DNA of 64,000 nucleotides from Glycomyces harbinensis (lineage in GTDB: Bacteria > Actinomycetota > Actinomycetes > Mycobacteriales > Micromonosporaceae), in the NCBI RefSeq assembly GCF_900101745.1, contig NZ_FNAD01000022.1, positions 26,073 to 90,072 on the forward strand. The letters run 5' to 3'. This document shows positions 35,393 to 43,701 of the stretch, in pieces. Under the pieces are notes generated by a model. It made no database searches. It had not been told where the DNA came from and was given only the letters and a program-made list of their open reading frames with translations. The position numbers and the translations under genes were made by a program. The first letter of the stretch is position 1, and every line of letters starts with the position of its first letter.

Positions 35393-36055
35393 ATGCGCAT
35401 CGGGGAGCTGTCGGAGCGGACGGGCGTTCCGGCCGCCACCATCAAGTACTACCTGCGGGAACGCCTCCTGCAGCCGGGCGAGCACGTCGAGGGCAACACC
35501 GTGGAGTACGGGCCCGGGCACGTGCACCGGCTGACGCTCATCAGGGCCCTGTCGGAGACGGCGGGGCTGTCGGTGGCGCAGATCGGCGAGGTGCTGACCG
35601 TCCTTGCGCGCCATCCGGAGTCGGGATTCCAGGCGATGGGCGCGGCCCTCGCGGCGACGCACCGGGACCCGAAGTTCTCCCTGGGGAGCGAGGGGACCTC
35701 GGAGGCGGCGGAGCGGACGGTGGACCAGCTGCTGGGCGAGTACGGCTGGGCCGAGGTGGCGCCGCCGAACTACCGGGACGCGCTGGTGACGGCGCTGACG
35801 GCGTTCTACCGGTTGGGGAACCCCGACCCGCAGGAGGTCCTGGGCCATTATGCGGACGCGGCGGCGGCGCTGGCCTCGGCGGACATGGAGGCGATCGCGG
35901 AGGCGACGAGGATCGAGGGCGTCGACGTGGAGCAGGCGGTGGTGGCGACGGTGCTGGGCGAGACGATCTTCGCGGCGCTGCGGCGCATCGCGCACGTCGC
36001 GGCCTCGGCCAGGACGCAGGCCGAGCAGGGGCCTTCGGGCACAATGGGGTCGTGA
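35393..36055 (+). CDS. MerR-family transcriptional regulator
   Basis: 220 residues. The N-terminal winged helix begins MRIGELSERTGVPAATIKYYLRERLL and is followed by the coiled dimer helix around LSVAQIGEVL. The C-terminal ~130 residues are helical with no cysteine, so it is a ligand-type rather than metal-type member. It diverges from the heparinase-like gene with about 98 bases between them, so it may control it; the spermidine-synthase-like gene lies just downstream. Confidence 0.88.
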   Translation: MRIGELSERTGVPAATIKYYLRERLLQPGEHVEGNTVEYGPGHVHRLTLIRALSETAGLSVAQIGEVLTVLARHPESGFQAMGAALAATHRDPKFSLGSEGTSEAAERTVDQLLGEYGWAEVAPPNYRDALVTALTAFYRLGNPDPQEVLGHYADAAAALASADMEAIAEATRIEGVDVEQAVVATVLGETIFAALRRIAHVAASARTQAEQGPSGTMGS

Positions 36056-36094
36056 GAGCGAACCCGACTTCTTCGTCTTCCCGGCGGCTCGGCC

Positions 36095-36904
36095 GTGGCT
36101 GAGGGACTGCGCATCGACCGCGACCCGCGCCGTCCGAGCATGATGCACCTGCTGGCGGACGGGGTGGTCCAGGCGACGATCGACCTCGACGACCCGTCCT
36201 ATCTGGACGCGGAGTACATGCAGCGGATCGCCTACCTGGTGGACGCGATGGCGGAGCCGAAGCGGCCGCTGCGGGTGCTGCACCTGGGCGCGGGGGGCCT
36301 GGCGCTGGCGCGGTACGCGGCCGCGACGCGTCCGGGCTCGTACCAGCAGGCGGTGGAGACGAACGAGGCGCTGGTCGCGCTGGTGCGGGCGGAGGCGCCG
36401 CTGCCGCGCGGGGTCAAGGTGAAGATCCGGCACACCGATGCGCGCGAGGCGGTCGAGAGCGCCCCCGAGGCGAGCTACGAGCTCATCATCACCGACGTGT
36501 ACGCCGAGGCGCGCGTGCCGGCGCATGTCACGAGCACCGAGTTCCTGGCGGCGGCGCGGCGGGTGCTGCGTCCGGGCGGGCATTACGCGGTGAACCTGTG
36601 CGACGGCGGTCAGATGCGGTTCCTCAAGCCGGCGCTGGCGGCGATGGGCGCGGTGTGGCCGCACGTGGCGGTCATGGCGGAGCCGGCGGTCCTGCGGGGA
36701 CGGCGGTTCGGGAACGTGGTCGCGGTGGCGGCGGACGTCGAGCTGCCGGTGGCGGCGCTGCGGCGCCGCTGCGCGGGCGCGGCCTTCCCGTGCCGGCTGC
36801 TGGAGGGCGCGGAGCTGCGGGACTACATCGGGGGCGCGGTCGCGGCGACGGATGCGACCGCGATCCAGTCCCCGCCGCCGCCGAGGTCCCTGAGGAGCTT
36901 CTGA
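36095..36904 (+). CDS. Spermidine synthase-like protein
   Basis: 269 residues of the polyamine aminopropyltransferase fold. The Rossmann motif is VLHLGAGGLALARYAA, followed by VETNEALVALV, an RHTDAREAVESAPEASYELIITDVY core and HVTSTEFLAAARRVLRPGG. The PPxDVF-type proton-acceptor Asp corresponds to the TDVYAEA region. The short N-terminal sheet suggests it may be a methyltransferase-like relative rather than a true spermidine synthase. The GTG at 36095 lies 39 bases after the MerR stop. Confidence 0.8.
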   Translation: MAEGLRIDRDPRRPSMMHLLADGVVQATIDLDDPSYLDAEYMQRIAYLVDAMAEPKRPLRVLHLGAGGLALARYAAATRPGSYQQAVETNEALVALVRAEAPLPRGVKVKIRHTDAREAVESAPEASYELIITDVYAEARVPAHVTSTEFLAAARRVLRPGGHYAVNLCDGGQMRFLKPALAAMGAVWPHVAVMAEPAVLRGRRFGNVVAVAADVELPVAALRRRCAGAAFPCRLLEGAELRDYIGGAVAATDATAIQSPPPPRSLRSF

Positions 36905-37002
36905 CCGGTCGCGGCTCGGCGGTCGCGCCGCCGTTTGACGTCGTTTCGGCGGGCGTCTTCGGTCGCCGTCTCGGCCGCCGTCGCGGCCGCGACCGGGCGG
37001 CC

Positions 37003-37039
37003 GTGTCGCACCCGCCGGGCACTGTTGAAGCCGGGGGCG
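37003..37039 (+). repeat. Dispersed repeat, left copy of an inverted pair
   Basis: About 37 bases beginning GTGTCGCACCC and ending GCCGGGGGC. It matches the reverse complement of 38557-38594 except at two positions, and is related to the tandem copies at 3066-3232. The pair flanks the riboswitch and NlpC/P60 gene. Confidence 0.75.
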
Positions 37040-37271
37040 GCACCGAACCCGAGCCCCGCTCACCCACGCCCGACGTCCGGGCCAGCGCCGGGTCGACCGT
37101 TCGGACAATAAACCCGCTGGATAGTGGCCCTGTCTCCCCGCGGATCACCACTGTCCGATCCTGACCCATGGCCCACCTCACACAAGACTTGGCGATGCGG
37201 GTCACCTTGTACTAGCGTCGGCGCCTGTTCCGGTCGGGTCCTCAGGGCTCCCCCAGAGACCCACCCGTCCG

Positions 37272-37480
37272 GACCGCCGAGCCGCGCTGCGCATGACGCC
37301 CGTTCTCTCCGGTACGGGGCGATACACCGCAGTGCGGGCCGGGGACCCAGCCGCGTCGTCCCCCCAGTCCGCGCATTCAGCGGGCTCCAGCGACGCACGG
37401 GGTGAATCCCGCGGAGGCCCGGCCTCCGCGGGTAGGGCGCACTTCCCTGCCCGAACCCGACAGCTAACCCGGTAGGCGGC
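37272..37480 (+). promoter_or_regulatory. c-di-AMP (ydaO-yuaA) riboswitch
   Basis: The sequence has the conserved blocks of this class in actinobacteria: CCGGGGACCCA, GGGGTGAATCCCGC, GGGTAGGGC, CCCGAACCCGACAGCTAACC and GTAGGCGGC. CCGCC at 37274 can pair with GGCGG near 37475 to close P1. It ends about 20 bases before the NlpC/P60 start. In Streptomyces and relatives this riboswitch precedes cell-wall hydrolases and resuscitation factors and turns them off when c-di-AMP is high. The 5' limit is approximate. Confidence 0.92.
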
Positions 37481-37500
37481 CGAGGAAGAAAGGCCACCTT

Positions 37501-38493
37501 GTGGCTCAAGCCTGCTCGAATACCGAACACAGTTCCCGCGCCACCGCCATTCTCCGACGCGTCGCCGCCTACACGGGCGTGACCCTTGCGGCCGTCGGTC
37601 TCGTGACCGCCTTCGCGGCGGCCCCGGCGGAAGCGGCCGACATCGACTACGAGGCGGCTTCGGCCTCCGAGATCGAGGACCACCTCGGCGATCTCGAAAC
37701 CGAGCTCGACGGCGCGAACGCCGACCTCGCCGGGCTCCAGGCGCAGTTCGATGCGGCCCAGGCCGTCATCGACGCCGCCTCCGCGGAGTACGGCACCTCC
37801 GACGCGCAGCTGAGCTACGTCACCGCCGCGGTCGAATCCGCGGACGACGAGCTCGGCGCGAAGGTCTCGACCCTCGTCGAGTACGCGCAGGAGCAGTCCG
37901 ACAAGTACACCGAGGCCCAGGAGGCCGCGGAGCTGTCGGCCCAGCTCGAGACGCAGATCGACAAGACCGAGGCGCAGGTCGCGGACCTCGACGCGCAGAT
38001 CGAGGAGGCCCAGGCGGCCTACGACGAGGCCGCTGAGGCCGAAGCCGAGGCCGAGGCGGCCGCCGCGGCCGAGGAGGAGGCCGCCGCGAGCACCGAGTCG
38101 AGCGGCGGCGGCGACTCGTCGTCGAGCTCGACGGCCGAGTACAGCTCCGACGCCGCGACCGCGGCGGTCCAGTTCGCGAAGGACCAGCTCGGCGAGTCGT
38201 ACGTGTTCGGCGCCGCCGGCCCCGACACCTGGGACTGCTCGGGCCTGATCTCGGGCGCGTACGCCGTCTCGGACGTCTCGCTGACCCACTCCACGTGGAC
38301 GATGTGGGACGAGACGAGCTCGATCGGCCGGGGCGACCTCCAGCCGGGCGACCTGGTCTTCTACAACGGCCAGAACCACGTCGCGATGTACATCGGCGAC
38401 GGCCAGGTCATCCACGCGCCCAAGCCGGGCGACGTCGTGAAGATCTCGGACCTCGACATGGGCATGTCCATCGACGGGTACCGCCGGGTCTGA
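37501..38493 (+). CDS. Secreted NlpC/P60 peptidoglycan endopeptidase
   Basis: 330 residues. The signal peptide (residues 1-46) ends in AAPAEAA. Residues 50-195 form a coiled coil of Ala, Glu and Asp heptads, and a serine-rich linker follows (200-215). The catalytic domain has Cys246 in TWDCSGL, His293 in QNHVAMYIGDG and His305 in VIHAPKPGD as third polar residue. It cleaves the D-Glu-meso-DAP stem-peptide bond in RipA/RipC relatives. The GTG at 37501 has GAAAGG 8 bases upstream. Under control of the c-di-AMP riboswitch. Confidence 0.95.
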   Translation: MAQACSNTEHSSRATAILRRVAAYTGVTLAAVGLVTAFAAAPAEAADIDYEAASASEIEDHLGDLETELDGANADLAGLQAQFDAAQAVIDAASAEYGTSDAQLSYVTAAVESADDELGAKVSTLVEYAQEQSDKYTEAQEAAELSAQLETQIDKTEAQVADLDAQIEEAQAAYDEAAEAEAEAEAAAAAEEEAAASTESSGGGDSSSSSTAEYSSDAATAAVQFAKDQLGESYVFGAAGPDTWDCSGLISGAYAVSDVSLTHSTWTMWDETSSIGRGDLQPGDLVFYNGQNHVAMYIGDGQVIHAPKPGDVVKISDLDMGMSIDGYRRV

Positions 38494-38507
38494 CACAGGA
38501 GCGAACA

Positions 38508-38544
38508 AGCGTGGCTCGCCCGCATTGTGCGGGCGAGCCACGCT
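38508..38544 (+). terminator. Terminator of the NlpC/P60 gene
   Basis: A perfect 17-base stem (AGCGTGGCTCGCCCGCA and complement) with a 3-base loop, 14 bases after the stop codon. There is no T-run. Confidence 0.85.
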
Positions 38545-38556
38545 CGCGTTCGCATC

Positions 38557-38594
38557 CGCCCCCGGCTTCGACAGTGCCCGGCGGGTGCGACATC
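38557..38594 (-). repeat. Dispersed repeat, right copy of an inverted pair
   Basis: Reverse-complement copy of 37003-37039 with only two differences. It lies directly after the terminator of the NlpC/P60 gene. Confidence 0.75.
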
Positions 38595-38695
38595 GCCGGG
38601 CCCGCCGAGAGGCCGGGAAACGTGAAGGGCCGAAGAGCCCGGCGTGGAGCACGGTCGGATGCGCGGCGGGCAGGGCGCTCGGGGCCGGACACGTT

Positions 38696-38723
38696 AAGGG
38701 CCGGGGCACCAGCCCCGGCCCTT
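38696..38723. terminator. Terminator of the sigma factor gene
   Basis: Perfect AAGGGCCGGGGC stem with a 4-base loop, 31 bases beyond the sigma gene stop. It can also act on rightward transcripts. Confidence 0.8.
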
Positions 38724-38754
38724 CGCGTTTCCTGCTGCTCTAGCGCTTACGCAG

Positions 38755-39705
38755 TCAAGCCGCCTCTGCCATCACCTGGTCGTTGGCCAGTTCCTTCAGG
38801 CGCGCCAGCGCCTGGATCTCCAGCTGGCGGATCCGCTCGCGGGAGAGGTGGAACCGGTGCGCGACCTCGGTGAGCGAGTGCTCGCGGCCGTCTTCGAGCC
38901 CGTAGCGGGCCTTGACGATCCCCGCCGAGCGCTCGTCGAGGTGGTTGAGCATCATCTCGATGCGCTGACGCTCCATGCCGGCGAGGACGACGTCCTCGGG
39001 GCTGGGTTCGTCGGAGTCGGCGACCAGGTCGCCGAGATTGGTGTCGCCGTCGTCGCCGATCGGCGTGTCCAGTGAGACGGTGTCCTGGCTCCAGCGGATG
39101 AGCTCGTTGACCCGCTCGACCGTGACGCCCAATGCCTGGGCGACCTGATCGGGTTCGGGGTCGCCGCCGAGCTCACGGGTGAGCTGGCGGGTCACGTTGC
39201 GCATCCGGTTGACGTCCTCGACCAGGTGCACCGGCAGGCGCACGGTGCGCTCCTGCTGGGCGATCGCCCGGCTGATGGCCTGGCGGATCCACCACGTGGC
39301 GTAGGTCGAGAACTTGAAGCCGCGCTGGTAGTCGAATTTCTCGACGGCGCGGACCAGGCCCGTGTTGCCCTCCTGGATCAGGTCGAGCATCGGCATCCCG
39401 GAACGGACGTAGCGGCGGGCGATCGAGACGACCAACCGCAGGTTCGCCTTGATGAACTGTTCCTTCGCCTTCGCACCGTCTTCGACCAGTCGCTTCAGGT
39501 CTTTCTCGGTGGCGTCGCCGAAGGTCTCCTCTTCTCCGAGCAGGTGCTTCGCGAACAGACCCGCTTCGACAGCCTTCGCCAAGTCGACCTCGGCGGCGGC
39601 ATCGAGCAGCGGCGTCTTCGAGATCTCATGCAGGTATACGCCTACAAGGTCTCGCTCCTCAGCGACCTCTTCGGTGGTGAGGGTGGGTGTTGTCGTAGTC
39701 TCCAC
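38755..39705 (-). CDS. sigB: Group 2 (SigB/HrdD-like) RNA polymerase sigma factor
   Basis: 316 residues. Region 1.2 is DLVGVYLHEISKTPLLDAAAEVDLA, region 2 is NLRLVVSIARRYVRSGMPMLDLIQEGN and the melting helix RGFKFSTYATWWIRQAISRAI, region 3 is centred on RMRNVTRQLTREL, and region 4 has RFHLSRERIRQLEIQALARLK. There is no long region 1.1, so it is not the housekeeping factor. I prefer the GTG at 39705, as GGAGGAG lies 9 bases before it; the longer frame from 39939 is unlikely. Related factors serve stationary phase and stress. An ECF-type promoter lies upstream. Confidence 0.9.
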   Translation of the reverse strand: METTTTPTLTTEEVAEERDLVGVYLHEISKTPLLDAAAEVDLAKAVEAGLFAKHLLGEEETFGDATEKDLKRLVEDGAKAKEQFIKANLRLVVSIARRYVRSGMPMLDLIQEGNTGLVRAVEKFDYQRGFKFSTYATWWIRQAISRAIAQQERTVRLPVHLVEDVNRMRNVTRQLTRELGGDPEPDQVAQALGVTVERVNELIRWSQDTVSLDTPIGDDGDTNLGDLVADSDEPSPEDVVLAGMERQRIEMMLNHLDERSAGIVKARYGLEDGREHSLTEVAHRFHLSRERIRQLEIQALARLKELANDQVMAEAA

Positions 39706-40317
39706 GCTCAAGGTCTCCTCCAGCTTCCTCGTCCCCCGACACCGCGTGAACGGTGTACCAGTTACAACGACCGCTTCGTTGCGTGGAATTCCGTGTCCCG
39801 GTGTTCGATGCGCCACGGTTACCAAATCGATGCGAACGGATGGCCTTCCGGCCGTTTGCACCGTTTGGGTATCCCCGGGCTCGTCGGCTAAGCTCAGTTC
39901 ACGGCTCCTGTCCCCTAGACGGGGCCGGGAGGCGCTCATGATGCCTGTGAGACGGGGATCACCTCACCTCGTCAGAGTTGCGGTGGCCCGAGTCCTGGTC
40001 ACGGTATCGTCTCCGGTCTGCTTCATCGCAAACCTTCAATCTCTAGGGGTACACGCGCCTTACCTTGAAAAAGTTGAGAGATCATCTGATTGCGGCCCTT
40101 ATCACTGCGATAGAGACCGCAAAGGCGGCGACGCTCTGATACCCGCACCATAGCGGACTGTAGCGGTGACAAGCAACACCTTTCCCAGGCGTTGATGTCC
40201 GATTCCGAACACCTCTCGTTCTTCTCCAGTCTGCGCCTCCCCGGAGGGTCCGCGGGCCCGTTCCGACCTCCTGACGCGCAGATCACCTGGGGTGACGCCT
40301 GCGCGTAGAGTTGGCGC
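39706..40317. other. 612-base region between sigB and orn
   Basis: Divergent regulatory region. It contains the probable ECF-type promoter of sigB and the start of orn. Part of it (40000-40200) is more AT-rich than its surroundings. I see no gene. Confidence 0.4.
39766..39792 (-). promoter_or_regulatory. SigR/SigH-type promoter of sigB
   Basis: On the minus strand GGAAT (39792-39788) and GTT (39768-39766) are 19 bases apart, fitting the SigR/SigH consensus GGAAT-N18-19-GTT. The transcript would start about 55 bases before the sigB GTG. Mycobacterial sigB is likewise driven by SigE/SigH. Confidence 0.45.
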
Positions 40318-40929
40318 GTGACAGAAGAACGCCTAGTGTGGGTCGACTGCGAAATGACCGGACTCGACCCGGAGACCGAAGCCCTCATCGAGATCGCGGT
40401 GCTCGTGACGGAGCCCGACCTCACCCCGCTGGACGAGGGCATCGACCTCGTCATCGCCTGCGAGGGCCCGGAGCTCGAGAACATGGGCGCGTTCGTCGCC
40501 GACATGCACGCCAAGTCGGGACTCACCGACGAGGTGCGGGCCTCGCAGATCTCGCTGCAGCAGGCCGAGGACGCGGTCCTGGAGTACATCAAGCAGCACG
40601 TGCCCGAGGCGCGCACCGCGCCCCTGTGCGGCAACTCCATCGCGACCGACCGCACCTTCATCACCAAGTACATGCCGCGCCTGGACGACCACCTGCACTA
40701 CCGGATGATCGACGTGTCCTCCATCAAGGAGCTCGCCCGGCGCTGGTACCCGCGCGTGTACTACAACCAGCCGGCCAAGGGCCTCGCCCACCGCGCGCTC
40801 GCCGACATCAACGAGAGCGTCAAGGAGCTGGAGTACTACCGGCGCACCGTGTTCGTGCCGCTGCCCGGGCCCTCCAGCGACGAGGCCAAGGCCGCCGCCG
40901 CCGGCATCGGCGCCCCGCTCGCCGACTGA
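40318..40929 (+). CDS. orn: Oligoribonuclease
   Basis: 203 residues of the DEDDh exonuclease family, which degrades 2-5 nucleotide RNAs and pGpG to mononucleotides. [16 protein letters not shown] carries the first Asp-Glu pair, [12 protein letters not shown] the next Asp, and [18 protein letters not shown] the closing His and Asp. GTG start at 40318. It is next to tRNA-His, a pairing also seen in Streptomyces. Confidence 0.96.
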   Translation: MTEERLVWVDCEMTGLDPETEALIEIAVLVTEPDLTPLDEGIDLVIACEGPELENMGAFVADMHAKSGLTDEVRASQISLQQAEDAVLEYIKQHVPEARTAPLCGNSIATDRTFITKYMPRLDDHLHYRMIDVSSIKELARRWYPRVYYNQPAKGLAHRALADINESVKELEYYRRTVFVPLPGPSSDEAKAAAAGIGAPLAD

Positions 40930-40950
40930 GACGACGGACACGGAACCCAC

Positions 40951-40981
40951 TTGACGCGAGCCCCCGGCGTTTGGCTATGAT
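40951..40981 (+). promoter_or_regulatory. Promoter of tRNA-His
   Basis: TTGACG (40951-40956) and TATGAT (40976-40981) are 19 bases apart, upstream of the tRNA by about 38 bases. Both boxes are close to the vegetative consensus. Confidence 0.6.
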
Positions 40982-41019
40982 TGTCGGCGGTCGTCGGGTT
41001 TCCCGGCAAGACCAATCTT

Positions 41020-41093
41020 GGTGGGCGTAGTTCAGCTGGTAGAACGCTTGGTTGTGGTCCAGGAGGTCGCGGGTTCAAGTCCCGTCGTTCACC
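41020..41093 (+). tRNA. tRNA-His (GTG)
   Basis: A full cloverleaf: acceptor GTGGGCG pairing with CGTTCAC (two G-U pairs), D-loop AGCTGGTA, anticodon loop TTGTGGT with anticodon GTG on a CTTGG/CCAGG stem, and T-arm GGGTTCAAGTCCC. The extra G at 41020 and C at 41093 are the tRNA-His-specific G-1:C73 pair. CCA is not fully encoded. Confidence 0.96.
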
Positions 41094-41100
41094 CCGAGGT

Positions 41101-41131
41101 AAAAGCCCCGCGGCAGTGCCGCGGGGCTTTT
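41101..41131 (+). terminator. Intrinsic terminator of tRNA-His
   Basis: Perfect AAAAGCCCCGCGGC stem with a 3-base loop ending in TTTT. It also faces the end of the leftward DUF1707 gene. Confidence 0.92.
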
Positions 41132-41137
41132 CGCTGC

Positions 41138-41620
41138 TCAGAGGCCCTTGCGCTGATTCCGCTTGCGGCGCAGACGCTCCTGGCGCTTGCGGTCCTCGGC
41201 GGGGCGGATGATCTTGCGCTCGGCGAACGTCAGCGACGTCGCCACCACGACCAGCGGCACGATCACCCACGCCGGCCAGAAGTAGACCGCGCCGATCGTG
41301 AAGAACAGGACCAGCCACACGCCCAGGTTGATCCCGATCGGGATCGAGAAGCCGAACCACAGCCACTTGACCCAGTCGGGCGTCCCGGACTTCACGGGCT
41401 CCTGCGCGTCGATGATCTGGTGGTAGGCCGGCAGGTCGGACAGGACCACTTCGGCGTCCCCGACGGTCTTGGCCGCCAGGAGCACGTCGACGCGCTTCTC
41501 GTACTCGTCCAGGTCGATGTAGCCCTGGTCGACCGACGAGCGCAGGATGTCGGTCAGGGCGGTGCGCTCGGGGTTGCCGATCCGCGTGTCGCGGTCGCCG
41601 AATCGTTCGAGGGAGGACAT
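41138..41620 (-). CDS. DUF1707/2TM-domain membrane protein
   Basis: 160 residues. Residues 10-65 form the DUF1707 (SHOCT-like) helical domain, GNPERTALTDILRSSVDQGYIDLDEYEKRVD, whose DEGYI/DEYEKR pattern is diagnostic. Two membrane helices follow (about 85-105 and 112-130), with a basic tail of alternating Arg and Lys. The function of the family is unknown. A second DUF1707 gene lies immediately upstream. Confidence 0.82.
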   Translation of the reverse strand: MSSLERFGDRDTRIGNPERTALTDILRSSVDQGYIDLDEYEKRVDVLLAAKTVGDAEVVLSDLPAYHQIIDAQEPVKSGTPDWVKWLWFGFSIPIGINLGVWLVLFFTIGAVYFWPAWVIVPLVVVATSLTFAERKIIRPAEDRKRQERLRRKRNQRKGL

Positions 41621-41660
41621 GCAGGGGCTCCTTGGGGGGATGGTAAGGCCGAACGGTGGG

Positions 41661-42122
41661 TCAGTCGCAGTCGTCGTCGCCGAAGCCCCGGTTCACCAGC
41701 TGGACGACCGTGGCGATGCCGAGACCGAGGATGGGCCAGATCGGCCAGAACGCGGGCAGCTCGCCGCTGCCGATCCACGTCGCCAGCCAGATGGCGGTGC
41801 AGATGAGGCCGACGGTGATCAGGCCGCGCAGCGCGGGGACCTGGTGGAGCGGGGGGCGGCCGCGCCGGGCGTGCGGATCGCCGTGCGGGCGGTCGGCGGG
41901 CTGCTCGGCGGGGACGACCTCGGCCTCCTTCGGGCGGCCCCCGGGGAGGTCGTCGAAGATGAGGTCCAGTTCGGCGTTGGTCTTGGCCTCGTAGGCCGAC
42001 CTCGTGCGGTCGTCGAACTCCGCGAGGTCGATGCGGCCCTCGTCGAGCGCCGCGCGAAGCTGCTCGATCGCCTTGTCGCGATCGGCGTTCGAGATCCGCA
42101 GTCTGCCGTGGTCGTCGGTCAC
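41661..42122 (-). CDS. DUF1707 domain membrane protein
   Basis: 153 residues. The DUF1707 domain (RISNADRDKAIEQLRAALDEGRIDLAEFDDRTRSAYEAKT) is at residues 8-50, followed by a proline-rich linker and two membrane helices (about 103-120 and 125-143). It is followed by another DUF1707 protein with a 40-base gap; the two may interact. Function unknown. Confidence 0.82.
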   Translation of the reverse strand: MTDDHGRLRISNADRDKAIEQLRAALDEGRIDLAEFDDRTRSAYEAKTNAELDLIFDDLPGGRPKEAEVVPAEQPADRPHGDPHARRGRPPLHQVPALRGLITVGLICTAIWLATWIGSGELPAFWPIWPILGLGIATVVQLVNRGFGDDDCD

Positions 42123-42146
42123 GATGCCAATTATGGCATCGGGGTC

Positions 42147-42983
42147 CTATTCCGCGCGAGCCGCGCTCGCGGCCGCCTCGCCCAGTTGTTCGACGCCGCC
42201 GTCCGGAGCCGTCAGGACCCACACGCCGTCCTCGCAGAGCGCGATCGTGTGCTCGGTGTGGGCCGCGACCGACCCGTCCTCGGTCACGACCGTCCAGCCG
42301 TCGCCGAGCTCGGCGGTGTCCTCGGAGCCGAGCGTGAGCATCGGCTCGATCGCCAGGGCCATCCCCGCGCGCAGCTTCGGGCCCTCGCCCGGGCGCCCGT
42401 AGTTGAGGATGTGCGGGTCCTGGTGCATCTCGGTGCCGATGCCGTGCCCGCCGAAGCCGGTGACGATCCCGTAGTCCCCCGCGCGGTCCGCGGCCTGCTC
42501 GATGGCGTGCGAGATCCCGCCCAGGCGCTTCGCGGTGGCCGCGGCCCCGATGCCGGCCCACATCGCGGCCTCGCAGGCCTCGCGCAGGGCCCTCACCCGG
42601 GGGTCGACCTCGCCGATCTCGATGCTGATCGCGGCGTCGCCGTGCCAGCCGTCGACGATCGCGCCGACGTCGACCGACAGGAGGTCCCCTTCCTCGAGCA
42701 CCGCGTCGGCGGAGGGGATCGCGTGGACGACCTGCTCGTTCACCGAGGCGCAGATCGAGGCCGGGTAGGGCCCGAAGCCGATGTCGTAGCCCTTGAACGA
42801 GGGCACCGCCCCGCTGGAGCGGATGATCTTCTCGGCGATCCGGTCGAGTTCCGCCGTCGACACGCCCGGCCCCGCGTACTCGCGCATGGCCTGGTGCACT
42901 TCGGCCACGACGAGCCCGGCGGCCCGCATCTTGCGGATCTGCTCAGGGGTCTTGTACTGGATGCGCTGGCGACGGCGGAACAC
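42147..42983 (-). CDS. map: Methionine aminopeptidase, type I
   Basis: 278 residues; removes the initiator methionine from nascent chains with a two-metal site. The metal ligands are the Asp in LLSVDVGAIVDGWHGDAAISI (two Asp), the His in GFGGHGIGTEMH, the Glu in MALAIEPML and a late Glu in TVVTEDGSVAAHTEHT. GTG start at 42983. It follows adk by 9 bases, as in the spc operon, but infA and the alpha-operon genes that normally come next are absent here. Confidence 0.96.
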   Translation of the reverse strand: MFRRRQRIQYKTPEQIRKMRAAGLVVAEVHQAMREYAGPGVSTAELDRIAEKIIRSSGAVPSFKGYDIGFGPYPASICASVNEQVVHAIPSADAVLEEGDLLSVDVGAIVDGWHGDAAISIEIGEVDPRVRALREACEAAMWAGIGAAATAKRLGGISHAIEQAADRAGDYGIVTGFGGHGIGTEMHQDPHILNYGRPGEGPKLRAGMALAIEPMLTLGSEDTAELGDGWTVVTEDGSVAAHTEHTIALCEDGVWVLTAPDGGVEQLGEAAASAARAE

Positions 42984-42992
42984 GATGGGGGG

Positions 42993-43628
42993 TTACGCCG
43001 CGGCGCCGATGGCGGACAGGGCGCGCTCGGTCACTTCCGCGACCTCGCCGATGGCGTCGATCCGGACGAGCTTGCCCTGGGCCTGGTAGTGGCCGATGAG
43101 GGGGGCCGTCTGCTCGGCGTAGACCTTGAGGCGGTTCTTGATCGTCTCGGGCTTGTCGTCCGTGCGCTGGAACAGGTCCGGGGAGTCGGGGTCGGCCGGC
43201 GGGTCGAACTCCAGGTGGTAGACCTTGCCGGTCGACTTGGACACGCGGCGCCCCGACAGGCGGCGCACGACCTCGTCGTCGCTGGCCGTCAGCTCCAGGG
43301 CCAGGTCGAGGGTCGCGCCCGCGGCGTCGAGGACGCGGTCGAGGACCTTCGCCTGCTCGGTGTTGCGGGGGTAGCCGTCGAGGAGGAAGCCGTCCTTGGC
43401 GTCGTCCTGAGCCAGGCGGTCGGCCACCATGTCGTTGGTGACCTCGTCGGGGACCAGGTCCCCGGCGTCCATGTACCGCTTGGCCTCAAGGCCCAGGGGG
43501 GTGCCGCCGGAGACGTTGGCGCGGAAGATGTCACCGGTGGAGATCTTGGGGATGCCGAGCCGCTCGGCGATGATCTCGGCCTGTGTGCCCTTGCCGGCGC
43601 CCGGCGGGCCTACGAGTACCAGTCGCAA
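42993..43628 (-). CDS. adk: Adenylate kinase
   Basis: 211 residues; interconverts ATP + AMP and 2 ADP. The P-loop is [12 protein letters not shown], the AMP site [10 protein letters not shown], and the lid motif [10 protein letters not shown]. The long-type lid lacks zinc cysteines. It starts with TTG at 43628, with GGAGG 7 bases upstream. It is co-directional with secY and map. Confidence 0.97.
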   Translation of the reverse strand: MRLVLVGPPGAGKGTQAEIIAERLGIPKISTGDIFRANVSGGTPLGLEAKRYMDAGDLVPDEVTNDMVADRLAQDDAKDGFLLDGYPRNTEQAKVLDRVLDAAGATLDLALELTASDDEVVRRLSGRRVSKSTGKVYHLEFDPPADPDSPDLFQRTDDKPETIKNRLKVYAEQTAPLIGHYQAQGKLVRIDAIGEVAEVTERALSAIGAAA

Positions 43629-43701
43629 AAGAGTTCCTCCCGTGTCGTCACTGTGCCGGGCGGCGGCGCCACGCCGCCGCTCCGGCCGAGGGCGACCTGC
43701 C

